A DNA stretch of 64,000 nt from NCBI GenBank assembly GCA_964017235.1, contig OZ024931.1, forward strand, positions 103,620,221 through 103,684,220. The letters run 5' to 3'. The notes under the pieces are model-generated. The model made no database searches and was not told where the DNA came from. It saw only the letters and a list, made by a program, of their open reading frames with translations. The position numbers and the translations under genes are program-made. This document shows positions 44,201-59,200 of the stretch, piece by piece. This stretch comes from Sabellastarte sp. h YS-2021. Lineage: Eukaryota; Annelida; Polychaeta; Sabellida; Sabellidae. Within the stretch, counting starts at the first letter, position 1; the number at the start of each line of letters is the position of its first letter.

Positions 44201-47200
44201 TCATGGTCTGACCTTTCTTTGACCTTGCCGTGGTGACCTTGACCTATAAAATCCTGTCCCGGCTATATCTCGAAAATGTAAGGTGTAGGAAGTTGATACT
44301 TGGTAGGGACATTGGCTAGGGTGTGTAGATGTAAAACATCATGGTGTGACCTTGATTTGACCTTTGACCTTGCTGTAGTGACCTTGACCTATAATGCCTT
44401 GTCTGGGCTATATTTCGGAAATCATAAGGTGATTGGAAATTGATATTTGGTAGGGACATTGGTCGGGTGTTATGTGTGACCTGGATTTGACCTTTGATCT
44501 TGCATATCTGATGCTATTTATCTCTCTACAAGGATATCTAATACTATTTTATCTCTTATATCTCTTGTATCTTTTAGTTGAATCTTGGTTGTTGCACCTT
44601 TGGGTGTCTTTTGATGTAGATTAAGCACTGCTAAAGTCATATTAGAATTCATTAACTGTTTTACTTTTCTAACTTCCCATTGTAACAGATGGTATTGCAT
44701 CAAGTGAGCCACAGGTTTTGCCCGAACTCCACACAAAGGCATGTGTTACCACATCTGTATGTATGGGTAATATTCAAAACTTGCAAACCATAATTCGACC
44801 ATACAAATGAATATCAAAATGGAAGAAGTCTTAAAGCTTCATAATTTTTACCCCACAGCCCTGTCGGGGTATTGTTTTCACCCATGGTGTCCGGATGGGC
44901 GGGCGGGCGGCGGGAAATAGTTTGTCCGGGCTGTATCTCAGAAACCGTAAGGTGTAGGAAGTTTATACTTGGCAGGGACATTAGTTAGGGGTTGTAGGTG
45001 TGCAACGTCATGGTCTGACCTTGATTTGACCTTACTGTAGTGACCTTGAGTTTGAAAATCTTGTCCGGGCTATATCTCGGCAACCATAAGGTGTAGGAAG
45101 TCGATACTTGGCAGGGACATTAGTTAGGGGTTGTAGGTGTGCAACGTCATGGTCTGACCTTGATTTGACCTTTGACCTTGCTGTAGTGACCTTGACCTAT
45201 AAAATCTTGTCCGGGCTATATCTCCGAAACCGTAAGGTGTAGGAAGTTGATACTTGGTAGGAACATTGGTTAGGAGTTGTAGGTGTGCAACATCATGGTC
45301 TCGCCTTGATTTGACCTTTGACCTTGCTGTAGTGACCTTGACCTATAAAATCTTGTCCATGCTATATCTCCGAAACCGCAAGGTGTAGGAAGTTGATACT
45401 TGGTAGGAACATTGGTTAGGAGTTGTAGGTGTGCAACATCATGGTCTCAACCTTGATTTGACCTTTGAGTTTGCTGTAGTGACCTTGACCTATAAAATCT
45501 TGTCCGGGCTATATCTTGGAAACCGTATACTCTGAAAGTATCTTCAACTTTGTACTGTTACACTACTTCTATATCTCATGGTGTTGAAAAATATTTCCCC
45601 AGGCTGTGGGGTACAGGCATCTCTGATGCTATTTTTAGTTTAACTGAATTGTCCTGTTTTAATACTTAATCTTTACATGCAGTTTCTTTCTCTTAGACGT
45701 TATTTTCTCTACTTAAACATTATTTGGACACTGACACTGCTCTGAAAGTATCCCAATCTGTGTACTGTTGCACTACTTCTATATCTCATGGTGTTGAAAA
45801 CTATTTCCCCAGGCTGTGGGGTACGGGCATCTCTGATGCTATTTTATTAGCCCTGCTGTCTAAACATCTGGTGAAGTATTATCAGGGTTAGTTAGCATTT
45901 CAATTAAAAAGTGGGTTTGATATAAATCAGTCCAATCTAATAGAATCCACTGACCTGTTTTCAGGCTGTGGCCTAGTCGTTTACAATGTAGAATATTGAC
46001 TAATGTTTATCAATCTGGCTGTTGTACCCATGTTTTAAATCAGTCATATCCAAGAGTACAGCGGAGTAGTGGTTTTCAGGTTGTGAGTGGTGCCCCAGCA
46101 GAGTCTGAGGTGGAGGAGGCTCTGTTACACCTGTCAGACAGAGAACTTCACACACTGGCCGATACCTTACTGAAAGAAATGAAAACCACAGAGAAAAGGA
46201 GTCAGTATTGGCATGGTGGATTTAATAGTTTAAATGTAATCTAACCTGGCCTTCTTATACTGTTTAATCGTATTTGGAGATTTGAGCTCATTAAGGAAAT
46301 GCCAATGTTCTCAAAGTACAATCAGAGGTAATCAGGATACAGCATTCAGTGCCCGGCTTCTGAATTTGGTTGTCAATAAATAAATCTAAAGCCAGTGAAA
46401 TATATGTTAATTATGTATTCCATTTTAATTGTTGGTAACTAAAGACATATTTGTGTAATTACTTGCAAACATGAGACACTTCCAGATCTACTGTTCCAGA
46501 GTTTGATTTTCTTCAATTTTTGCAAAAATTGCTCCAGAAAGACTCCAGGAGAATGTGCATGTACAATATTACAATTTTGAACATATTTGAAAGCCCTACT
46601 GTCTTCGTAGCTACATAAAATTTGATCTGGTTCATTTTATATGCTTGAGCAATCTGCCTAACAAAGTACTAAATATTACACAGATCTAATCTAGTCTAAT
46701 ATGGACTTTTATAGCACTTCATCTCCATCTTGTACAGACTCTAAGGCTCAATTATCAACAAGATTAGAACCATCTGCTTCATTGTGGTTTTAAGGTTAAT
46801 TTTAAACTACACTATTTATATTTTTCAGTTAAATATTATCCGAGTTAAGGATGTTCTTCAGTGTTCTGTTTTTTTTCAGAAATGATCAAAGAAGATATGC
46901 TTGGAGATGCCACCAAGATGACAGAAGCTCTGATAGAACAGGAGAGAGTTGCAGCAGAAACAGGCACAGGTGAGTCCTAGGTGAACACCTTCGGGTGAAT
47001 GTGCAATTTTATTATCAAGTGTAATAGGAAAACCTACTGAATGGCATGCATGAATAACGTATATAATGAGTGAAGATGACAATATTATGAGAGCACAGCA
47101 TGAGTATTGTTAATTTTCATGATTAATAATTTTTTTCACACATATCTAATGAGGGATGTTTTACCTTAATAATCAACCTTTAATACTAAATATAGGTAAA

Positions 47201-50200
47201 ATAAATATTTAATTCAATAAAGAATGCAAAAGAGACTGTCATATATACTGTAGGGGCACCAGTGAACATAAAAACTTAAATGTATGGTGATGTCTCCATT
47301 TCTCCATGGGTTTTAATGCTTAATAATTGAGCACAAACTCCCTAAAATGCCTTTCTAATGATGTATAATGATGTATACATATTTGTGGTTTATATAGTTC
47401 CTGAAATATTCACAAAAAATCTGCACTTGTTGACTAATTTGTAATACTAATTATCCATGGGTATGGGATACCGCTGTACACCAAAAATATCCTGCTCTGT
47501 ATATCCCCCTATATACGCCATACACAGGTCATGTTGGATAATAACATTAAATATGAAGGCTATTTTCCTGTAGAAATTCAGTTACCCAGAGGATTAGATT
47601 TTTGGTTAGATTGTGATATTCTTGGTCCCTGAATATTTGACATGGGTTCTATTACATATGTGAATTCAAGGGGCCCTATTCACAAAATGGATGAAGTCAA
47701 GATGAAAGTTAGATTAACTGTTATATAAAAATGACTTGGCAGAGTTTCGGATTAAGTCACTATTCACAAATTTAAGCCAATTTTCCGGTTCAGAGCAGCA
47801 GATTCAAATATATGTAATCAAATTTAATCCATTTTGATTCATGAATTAAAGTTAATCCAGGGTGTTAACTTCACCTTTGTCTGACCTTGGGCTTGACTTT
47901 TAAATACAACATTAAAACATTCATTAATTTTCAATTGGTATTGCTTGGAAAGAAATATTTTTATAATGGTGTCAAATGTTTTGTCATACAACTTGATTGG
48001 AGGATAAAGCAAACTCATTGTCAAAATTTGTCCTCCACAAGTCTACAATGACCCTGTACAATGTAGATGAATATCCTTTTAACATGCCTTGTACTATAAT
48101 TGCATTTGGGGTGAGATATTAACTTTAATTTTACAAAGATATGTATTGTATTCAAAGTCTTATGACGTTCTTTGTTAGGTCTTGCACGAATTTATTATTT
48201 TTTTTTCAAAACATTAATACTTCCTATATGAGTTGTATAAAACAAGCTTGTAAATTGTATGCCACAGAGATAATTAACCTTTACTTCCACAGAAAGTGTA
48301 GTATATGCATCCAGTTTATCCAGTTACACATGTACATTCTGTCAGTCAATGAGGCCACTAAGAAGCTGCTTCAGTTCCTGTCGTCTAACCCCGGTATTAA
48401 GAGAGCGGGTCTGGCTGCACACACTCAGCTTGAGGCCATCAAACAGTACAGACACAACTGGCTGCAGACACGGGGGTAAGCAGGAACTGTGGTCTGTGGC
48501 TATACTGTGGCTATACTGTAAGTTTGAAAGCTAATCGCTTTCACTTCAGTGGATGTAGTTCAAATCTAGCTAGCGACTTGTAGAATGCACTTCAGGTTTG
48601 TTCTGATGACTGTAGTTGCTGAAAGGATTGCTAAAACTTCACAACTTTGACTTTTGTTAGTAAACTAATGTGTATTGGGTAGCATTTTGATATATGGCAG
48701 GTGTATTCTGTATGAAAAATATGATGTAAAGGTGACATATTTTGCCACAACTGAGGTATCTGAAATATGGAGTTCTTGTTTTCACCCACAGTGTTTGGAT
48801 GGGCGGGCGACGGGAAAAAGTTTGTCCGGACTGTATCTCAGAAACCGTAAGGTCTAGGAAGTTTGATACTTGGTAGGGATATTGGTTAGGATGTGTAGGT
48901 GTGCAACGTCAAGGTCTGACCTTGATTTGACCTTTGACCTTGCCGTAGTGACCTTGAGTTTGAAAATCTTGTCCGGGCTATATCTCTGTAACCGTAAGGT
49001 GTAGGAAGTTGATACTTGGTAAGGACATTGGTTAGGGGATGTAGGTGTGCAACGTTATGGTCTGACCTTGATTTGACCTTTGACCTTGCTGTAGTTACCT
49101 TGACCTATACAATCTTGTCCGGGCTATATCTCGGAAACCGTAAGGTGTAGGAAGTTGATGCTTGGTAGGGACATTGGTTAGGGGTTGTAGGTATGGAGCA
49201 TCATGGTGTTACCTTGATTTGACCTTTGACCTTGTCGTAGTGACCTTGACCTTTAACATCTTGTTGTACCTTTGGGTCTGTCTTTTGATGCAGATTAAGC
49301 ACTGTTAAAATCATATTAGAATTCATAAAGAATTTTACTTTCACAACTTCCCATTTTAACAGATGGTATTTCATCAAGTGAGCCACAGAGCCAACACCAC
49401 ACTTAAGCATTCATTAAAAGTATTACCACTTCTGTATGCATGGTAATATTCAAAACATCTAAACCATAATTCGGCCATGCCAGATGTAGATAAAGTACAT
49501 GAATTATCTTTCTCTCAGACATTATTTTCTCTATTTAAACATTGTTTGGGCCTTTATATAACTGACAGTGCTGTGAAAGTATCCTGAACTTTGTACTGAT
49601 ACAGTACTTCTATATCTCATGGTGTTAAAAATAATTCCCTAGGCTGTGGGGTACGGGCATCTCTGATGCTATTTTTATACCAAGTGAAAATATTGCTGAA
49701 TACCTCTAGGTGTAACTGTCCTCACCTAATTAAGGAACAATTAATGCAGTGACTATGAACAAGAGGAAATCAGCATGCCTTGATAGCTCTGACACTGTAA
49801 ACACTTAGCTATGTGCCATAAGTCTAGTGTAACTAAATCTGTAGAAACAATGTTTTTAAGTGGTAAAAAGTTGATTTTTATGCTCCACGAGGTTGTCAAA
49901 ACTGAGAGGCCTAGATGAGGAAGAGTTCTGGTCTGACATGAAGAGGGACATTGGGTCCAGTTTTCTCAAGGAAAATCCGGAGGTAGTGCATCCAGACGCC
50001 AGGCAAACTATTCACGATCCAGACACCTGTCCCTTCCCAAAAGTGACGTGCAGCAGCACAAATTATAGGAGCATTGATGGAACCTGCAACAACCTGGAGG
50101 CTGACAAGGAAGCCTGGGGCAGCAGCCACAGATCACTAGCAAGATTGATATCACCAGATTATGCTGATGGTAAGTGTACATGGTAAACTAATCTTACCTC

Positions 50201-53200
50201 CACATTCAGTAGTTCTAGGGCACTGGTCTTACCACCTCAGTGTGATTGTAAGTAGTTCTGGGGGCATGTCTTACTAACCCATTAGGCTTAAATAGTTATT
50301 GGAAACTGGTCTTACCAAGCCAGTGTAGTAATGATTATACAGAACTAATCTGGTCTCCAAAGTAAGTGTAAATATTTCTGGAGACCCAGTGTTATCATAT
50401 CAATAATTTAATAAGTAGTTACACAGCATTGCCAAATTCTTCTAGAGTAATTGTTGCCTTCATAAATGCACGAATGTCTGAAAATTAAATAGTACTTATA
50501 ACAATTTAATGTAAACCATACATGTTAGTAACTGAGAATTTATCAAATATTGCTAATGACAAGTTGCTCTTAGCATTATGCTTATGTCTTCCAATGCAGT
50601 CCCTTGTAACATGTATCAAATACTTATAACATTTCAATATGTTGCTTCATTCTATAACACTTGATAATCAATGGAACAAGTTAATTTTTGTCAGTAATGA
50701 CTACTCTCAAGCTTGGTGAGCTCTTAGACTTCTTCCAAAATTGAGATGAGCCACAATTTGATTCAAACCTGGTAAAACAAACTCTAGAGTCCCAATCTTA
50801 TTACAAGTAGCAGTTGTTGGAGTGTAAAGCCTCTGACCTGATAGTTCAAAGCTGTTGGTAAACTCTGGCACACCCAAGAGTGTGTCGGTATTTATCAAAT
50901 GGCAATCATGAGTCCAAGATTGATCTTTGCTATTTATGAATTACTCCACCAAGCTCATTAATACCAATAGTGAGAGGAAGTTGGAGTAGCCCATTGTTAA
51001 ATGAAAACTAGTTAAGAACCAAAAGGGTAGAGGTCAAATTTCTTGATCAAGGTCAGGTCACAATTGCTGGTACATAAATATTTTTCTTGTTTACATGCTA
51101 AATTTAAATAACAAAGTTTGCAGAATTCATTAAATGTTTTAATACAGTTTGTTAGCATAAAGTAGTATGAAATTTACTAGTCCAGCTGTGCTCATGGGTC
51201 CTTTGCTGGAAGGACAGTAAAAGTTCGTGATGGGGTATATTGTAAACATGGGCGTGGTGTGAGCATGGGCAATTAATGTAAATGAGAACTGCTGTATGTC
51301 TTGTGTAGGTGTGGAGTCTCCAAGGATGGCTGCAAATGGACAGAACTTGGGCAGTGCCCGTCTTATTAGCAGAAAACTATTTGCTATGGATGATAAGCCC
51401 AGTAGCATCTACACTCTCCTCAACATGGTGTTTGGCCAGTTACTGGACCATGACATCAGCCATACCCCTATATCTGTACTTGCCACAGACATCAGTACAC
51501 TGGGTAAGAATGAATTGCAGGGCGTCGAGTTCCTATTTTTCCTATTTTTTGACAAATTCTTGTTTATTCATATTTTCCAAGATAATTCCTATTTTTTCCT
51601 AATTTTGGTGATATTAATGTGTTTTAACACACTAAGTTTTCCTGATCACATGCAAAATGGCTAATTTTCTCACATCATGATACAGTATAAATTTACCGGT
51701 ACAAATTATCCTATGTGATTTTGTCTGGTACATGGTTCAAGTCTTCAAGAAGTTTAGTCAAATAACTGAGTTGTAGCTTCTGAAAAACATGATCTAAAAT
51801 ATTGCATATCTTTTATGCTTAATTTAGAAGCTTAGAGTAAAGTGATACTACAGGCCTATCAAAATTGTAATTTAATCAGTAATTTACAAGTAGTGCCCGT
51901 CTATTTAACTATTATTATATCCCCAGATGACAGTGAGGGATATACTGGTTTCACATCTGTTGCGCCACCACTGCCGTATATTTTGACTTGTGTTAGCGAT
52001 AACTCCAAAACTCTTTCACCGATTTCATTCAAACTTGGCACAGACATGTATTTGGATTGGGAGAGGAACACTAATTTAAGGTGGGTTTAAACTTCAATAA
52101 TAAAGAAGTTATGGCCACCTTTAGGTCAGAAATTTACCTTTTGGCCACTTAATGCCCTCTACATTAAAAAGTACGTGGCTCATATAGCTCAGACTTTTCC
52201 TCAAAACACATTAGTACATTTTTCTTACACATGAAAAAAATCGTCTTTATATCTAGGGATTTTTATAAACCATCCCTGTTAACATTTAAACCAGAACTTG
52301 ACCTGTGTACACATATCAGCATCTTTCCCACAATATATCTCACAATGGTGGGACAATGAGTGGACCTTTTGTTTGCTTTAGCAACAGGGGCTTTATACAA
52401 GTGTTACATTTTTGTATGATAAATCTGAAGGTGCGAGTGTTTTTGTGTGTGTGCCTAGGTGTCTGTTTTTTTCTACATAGAAAAGAAACCTAAAATTCTT
52501 GAGATATAACTGAATCTGCTAAGATCTGATCATAGTATTTTATGATGTCAGCTCTCCACTAATGTATTAAAGGCATACAAGCCCAACAAAAGTTTTGAGC
52601 TCCTATTTCAGAAAGTACTGAAAACCATTTAAATATTTTGAAAAGGGATAAATCTTATCATTGCAGGAAAAGTGACCAAGAAAATGAAAAATGGTTTATA
52701 ATAATTGTGAATCTCACAAAATGGGTCCTACCAAAAATACCCAATGAATAACTGTGGCATGAGATGGCCTGTCTGATATTTTGGCATTGAGTCAGTGCAA
52801 TCTAGTTATGATTTTACAGTAGTGTAGGAAGCGTATAAAAAGTGGGGGGCCAAAGTTAAACTCAGCCGTTGTGTTAACTTATGACACCAGTTGAAGTGAT
52901 ACCATTCTCAAGGAGTCAAGGGGATGTTAAGTTAAAATGTAAATATTTTTGTCATGGGGGGGGGGAGGGGGGTGTGAGTCCTAAGGCTATTATTCCAAAC
53001 TTTTAGTATCGTTTTTGTGGAACAAAGGTAAAGTGGGGATACACTGCAAAATAATTTGAAGAATTTGTCTTTAATCTTAAATGAATCTTCCGTGAATATA
53101 CAACAAACTTTTACACTAACAGAAGTTACTGTATCATTGAGAAAATACAAAAAAAATCAATGGTTAATTTTGCTTAAAACACCAGTATGATTAAACAAAA

Positions 53201-56200
53201 ATGATCAAATTTCAACTTGCAAGTTAACATAAGTAAAATTTGGGAAGCAGTTTGAGGGTGAGGGCATTCAGAAACTAGAAAATTGCTCAAAGAAGACCTT
53301 CATTAGGCCATAGGGTCTCTAAACTCATATCCATTCTGGATCAACACTAACTGCAAATAGTTAAACCTAAACTGTATAAAAATTTGTTATAGTTGTATTC
53401 GGAATCTAATCATAGGCGGCCATCGCTGGGGTAATGAATTTGAATCTCACATAGATGCTGAGGGCCTATCTCTGTATGATTCTGCCTATTGAATGGGACG
53501 TAAAACCCTATACTTTAACCTTTGTTGTATTTCAAACTTACTATATATTTATGGGAATAAAGTGCTTTAAAATAATTTGTCAACCTGGGTTTTAAGTCGA
53601 GCATTAATAGTGTCAATGGGTTATTGGGTTAAAACATATTAGTTGGCTTGGACAATGAAATGCAAACAATGAGATTGGGCTACAGAATGACTGGATTTGG
53701 CATCTCATGAAAACAACCACTAGGCATAACATAACCAAACTCACTGCAGCATGACGTAGAACTGAATAGCAAGCAATATGGTTCTTGCCCAAAGCCTTAG
53801 AAAGAAAGAAGAATAAAGTTGTATATAAATGCATTTATATTTTGATGACCTATATTTTGACCTTTCAATATTTCTCATGTTACCCACATGCCAAATTTAA
53901 AAGTTCTATGTAAAATATTTTCTAAGTTAATACATGCCGAAACAACTCTATGTGGCAGCGACAACGGCATGATTGGGCTTTAGGGATCATATTTTTGTTT
54001 CCATCATTATAATATTCAAAGATCCAGTTACAATCATCTCCCAGAAATTGACACTACACGTAACCAAGGTATGCACACCTCAGTCTGGTTGTAGGTAATC
54101 CTCTCACCCATCTATAACATCCCTTCAAAAAACTCCTTCATGTAATTAAAATACCATTGACAACTTGCATTAAATGTATCCCTCTTTGCAAAAGAAAATG
54201 TAGATAGGAAACTGCTCAGGATACAAACCAAAAACACTCTAGTTGAAGTATAGTGCTGTCTGACAGGCCTTTCTGTCAAAGCTCAAGTTTTTTTAAATAT
54301 TATATATACTTCATTTGGGATACTAACACGCTTTCAACACCACATGCTCTTATGGCTCAGTTACCTACTACACACTGCAAAGACATCTTAGTCCTTAGCA
54401 AGAGTCAAAGGTTGTGACATAAATTTTGCAACATATTTAAAATGTACAGTGGCTACATCAGTATCTCATTGCACTTTAAAGTTACATGGACATGTTTCTT
54501 AATGTTATATGTCTAAGGTTATATTTTTCATAAATTTAAGTTGTGCTGGATTCATCTGGTTAAAATAGTTTAAATAGTTAAACTCAAAATATATTTAAAC
54601 TTGATAGACTGTGAATTTCTTGAAAAAGTTTCTAAAATTTATCAGATATCATGGGTTTCCAATGTCAAAAAGTGGGGGGGGGGGGCATGGCCCCCCGGCC
54701 CCCCTGCTTCCTATGCTACTGTTTTGAACCGAGTTACATGTATATCTGTAGTTCAATAGATGTGTTTTTATGATAAAGATTTTTATAATGCAAGTCAATA
54801 AATATGTTTACCTAAGTTACACATGCATTATTTGGACTATATTTTCCATTGTTCTAAGTATAAATAAATGTAAATTTGGTGGATCATGATGGCCATAGGG
54901 GTGTTAAAAGGCCATCTCAATAAGATTTCTATTTTCACTATATTTTTTCAGTGATATTCCTATTTTTTGACTCCTGAAATCCCTACTTTCCTATTTTGTG
55001 AGACCCACTTTTAACTTGACGCCTTGGAATTGATGAAACTATATCTCTCATTCCAAACTGCTTGTCAGACAATCATACTTCAAGCTGTATTGAAGTTAAT
55101 AAATGTGTCAGTGATTTTTATAGCTTCATAACTTTTAGGTTCCAAATGAGTGCTGTCATCTTAGTATTAAATTATTGTTTGTATACTTTGCATACATTTT
55201 CTTTGAATATTATTTCTCCTGTACCTTTACACAATTTGCATTTCCTGTTCTGAAAAACTTCTTTATCAGTTCTATTTTTTCACCTCTTCTGTATCTCATG
55301 GTGTCCAACACTACATCCACAGGTTGTGGGGTAGGGATATCCGTGATGCTACTTTTAAATATGGCTATGTATATTAAATGTAAATTTTCCATATTAAAAT
55401 GCAACTTTATGACTGTCCTGATTGTGCACACATCATATCAGACCCATGTTTTTTCCATATGTCCTCAGGTGCTGTACATATTACTTAACTAAATTGTCTG
55501 AAATGATTTTTTGTAGCCGTTTTCTCATTGAGAGTTTACCATTTCATAAAGTGTTAAAATTGTGCATCAATTCAGCATAAATCTTTGCATTTCATTCCAG
55601 AAAATGCCACCATTAACTGTGGCACTGGTGGCTGTGATCAGAACAATGGAGTGGATTTATCAAAGAAAGAGTGCTTCCCCATATTTTTCCCATCTGGTGA
55701 CATCTATCAAGAGAACAGAAACTGTATTCCTTTTGTGAGATCCCAGGCCTACCTCAACTCCAACTGTGATCTGGGTAAGTATCCTGAATTGGACACAAAA
55801 GCAGCAAGCATAAATTTGGAAGAATTTACCAAATATACCATACAACCATAATGGTGTACACCCAATATCCTTTGTAAGCATGCCTTAAGTTGTGTACATT
55901 TTCCATATTACTGCAGATGTGGTTAATTAGTTCTACATTGTAATACAAAACAAGTTTGAAAAGGAAACATTTGTCCAACAGGTATTCAGCTATGTTGTAA
56001 AATACAATTTTTAATGCAGCAAGTGCAGGGACTGTATGTTATCTAAGAATGTTATTTTTTATTCTTTAGTACATATCAGTGAAAATGTGTTTGACATTGT
56101 ATCAGTGTAAGTGTATTTAACATTATTTCAGACAACCTATCATAAAAAGTTCTGTCCAATTTGGTCTGTATGAGCGATTCTGTTGGATGTCAAATAGAGT

Positions 56201-59200
56201 ACCTACTTGGCTAAAATTACGGGGACTGTTTCAGTTTTAAAAGCTCAGTGACTGAAATTTGTTCTGCAAGACCCCAGGGCTTCAGTGTTAATCAGTCATT
56301 ACAGATAAAATCCCAATATTCAATCTTAAGTGTTGTAGAATTTTTACAAATGCATGTTGTGGCCACCATTTAAAATAAAAAGCCGCTACAGTGAACTAAA
56401 TGTACCAAAGCTCTAAGTCAAGTCATAACATTATATGATGTAAGCCTACGATTGGGCCGATAGCTTTGATTAATATTACTTGAACCAATTACATATTTCT
56501 TGTGGTAACGTGCTCTGTTGCAATGCATGTCTTGTCAGCGCCCAGACAGCAGGCTAATACCATCACCTCCTGGTTGGACACCTCCATGGTGTATGGAAGT
56601 AAACTTACAACAAAGAACCAGCTGGTGAATGATTCCACAGGTAATGATCTCTGTTATGGCAGTGATGGAACAATTTAATGTACACTCATTTAAATATCTT
56701 AAAAAAATTGAGGTATTTCTTATTGTTTGTAACCATTGTCATTCGGCAAAATGATCGATTGGTTTTTAAGTTTGCTATATGCCCAAAAATGTTTGTTTAT
56801 ATTGAATGTCAAAACTGAAAAATCAAAGCTTGGATTAATGTGCAGTACAACTTAAAAGTTAAACACTGATTGGACACCAGCAATGAAGCAAAAATTATCA
56901 AACTAGTTCTTAACTCGTTTGCACAGCTTAACATCCCTTATATTTGATGGACAATAGTGCTTCCTGTTATTTATTTCTGTGTTACTACTTTTTATATATT
57001 CTCATCTTAGCCTCCCATTGGCCTGCTGGTAGGAAAAATGCATGGTGTGCCTCAAAAATATCTATAAAAGGCAGGGTCTCAGGGTTTTAGCTAAAGGACC
57101 TTTTTAATTTATGTTATCTTGGTAAAATGTTAACTACTTTTAGTTGTAACTACAAGATGGTACCTTTTTTAGCAGACTATTTGATACTGATGTAATATCT
57201 ATATTTAGTTTTTCATTATGATTAAAGTGCAAATGATTATCTTTGTAACTATAACAGTTATGTTTTTATCAAATATGGTCAGTTACTTTTTTGGTTACTT
57301 AATCATTGAGAAGTTTCAAAACTGTGGCTCCACAGCCAAAATAGTAGTGTGTACTTAGGTATTTCCCCATTGATTGAGAGTTTTTAATTGTTTGTCGCCT
57401 ACTTTGGGATGTACTGTAGTTTGGGAAATTTTTAGAGCTTGAGCTCCATAGCCAGTTAATCAATTATACCTACAAGACCACTGAATTTAGTGCTTTTTTG
57501 TGAAGTATGTTGTGCATTAACTTTTGGATGTATTGTGTCACAGCTGTAGCTTCAAAGTTGATTAATGGCTATTTTGAAGTGACACTTGACCTTGGGATCC
57601 TCCAAGGTCAAATATAATCTTAATGCTTGTAATGCTTGGCATCTAGTTTATTATTGAATTATTTGTGCTTAGAGGTTTGGGGATGTGAAGACAACCTGTA
57701 AGAAATCATGAGCTTCAAATGAATCTGTTGATTACCTCTGTCAAGAGCTCTGCTTCTGAGTGTTTGTCATGTGTGTGATTTCTACAAAGCACAGTTTTAT
57801 ATTTTAGATGTGGGTAGGACTAAAGGAAGAAGTGATAAAAGTTTTGGAAAGATCTGGAACTACACGCTAGATACAAAAAAATTCAAAAATTAAATTGTTT
57901 TGGGTTTATCATTGATTATTCCAAAAAATAACGAATATTTTTTAAATTTACACATGCATAGCCTGACCTGGGGAAGAATTCATTAGATTTTGGGAAAGAT
58001 CTGGATCATATTCTGCATATTGGGCTGCTGAGGTGGTCTAGGAGAGGTTTCTAATTTACTGTTTATTGAGAGCACATTTTACCACAGAGATGGTCAATTT
58101 TTAGGTAAAAATAAAATACTTTCTGAATTGACCCTTAAAGTTTGGAAGGACCTCTCACTGTAATATGAAAACGTTTTGTACTGACTGTGGCATTATTTTA
58201 TGTGAACTAAATTATCCTTCTTAACACTTATTGTTTGTTGCATTAAACACAACTTTACTGTAAGTCTGTTTATGCAGGTGAAATGATCATGATGGAGAAT
58301 CCTATAGATGCCTCACTGAAGCCTTTGTTACCACCAATTGCAAATGACAAAATGTGTACTGGCTTAACTGATGTCATCCAGTGTTTTCATGCAGGTAGGT
58401 GACTGTATTGGAATCAAACATCACTTACCTGTGACCATATAAATTTGAATAAATACACATTCTATATGGAAATAAAACCTTTACAAAAAAAATCATTGGA
58501 AAGTTCAAGCATAAATCTTTTAACAGTTTAATAAATAGATCATGGAAAATGTTTGCAAAGTCTCTCATAGCCTAAAGGAGTCTGTGAAATCATATAACTT
58601 GACAAGAGATTTGTATCCTGTGCAGGAGATGTACGTCAGAATGAGCAGGTGTCACTGACTGCCATGCATACAGTGTTTGCTCGCATGCACAATCATATCC
58701 TGAATCAACTGAAGACAGCCTATCAAAACAATGCGCCAACCACACCAGATGCTGACACTCTTTTCCAGGTATTGTTACTATTTCTTTGCATATAGATATC
58801 ATTCAAAAACATTTCTGAAATTACAACTATTTCAAGAAGCTAACTGAATTTGTATGTGACATATTGACTAAATTAATGTATATATTTAAAGCCCCAGGTA
58901 ACCTCGCCCCCTTAGATTAATTTTTTTATATTTCTAATTTTCAAGCATCTTCACATATGTTAGTGTATTTAAATAAATGTATGAAGTATAGAGGCAATTT
59001 GGCTACTGGTAATTAAAATATCCTTTGGTGTTAATACATCTTACATAATGGACAATTTGCTAAACCGGTCAGTGCAGACCAGCCCACCTAATGCCAGTAA
59101 AAAGACGTCCTCTGTTTCCACCTGCAAGCCCAATCTTGTGAGCATTCACTAGATAGCATGTCTTAATTCCTGCCCGTCTTCCTATCAACTTCAACAGCTA

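Larger units (their letters stand above)
43043..45841. mobile_element. HINE/Helentron-like element A with minisatellite, split by a nested copy
   Basis: Left end TACCCCACAGCC and right GGCTGTGGGGTA are perfect 12-bp inverses. The right side ends in the hairpin GCATC-TCT-GATGC followed by TATTTT. The inside holds about nine to ten units of a roughly 140-bp minisatellite (43130-44500), then a unique segment (44575-44845) that recurs in copy C (49250-49500). Copy B (44849-45631) interrupts it. The unique sequence resumes at 45636. No protein is encoded. Architecture fits non-autonomous Helentrons, which insert at TT and carry tandem repeats. Confidence 0.75.
51518..55026. mobile_element. 3.5-kb TIR element with GAATTG target duplication
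   Basis: The left end CAGGGCGTCGAGTT and the right end, read inversely, CAAGGCGTCAAGTT match at 12 of 14. GAATTG flanks both sides (51512-51517 and 55027-55032). Words CCTATTTTT and TTTTTTGAC occur near both ends. No transposase frame is visible, so it is non-autonomous or decayed. It contains the nested element at 52816-54722 and lies in peroxidase intron 6, directly behind exon 6. Confidence 0.7.
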
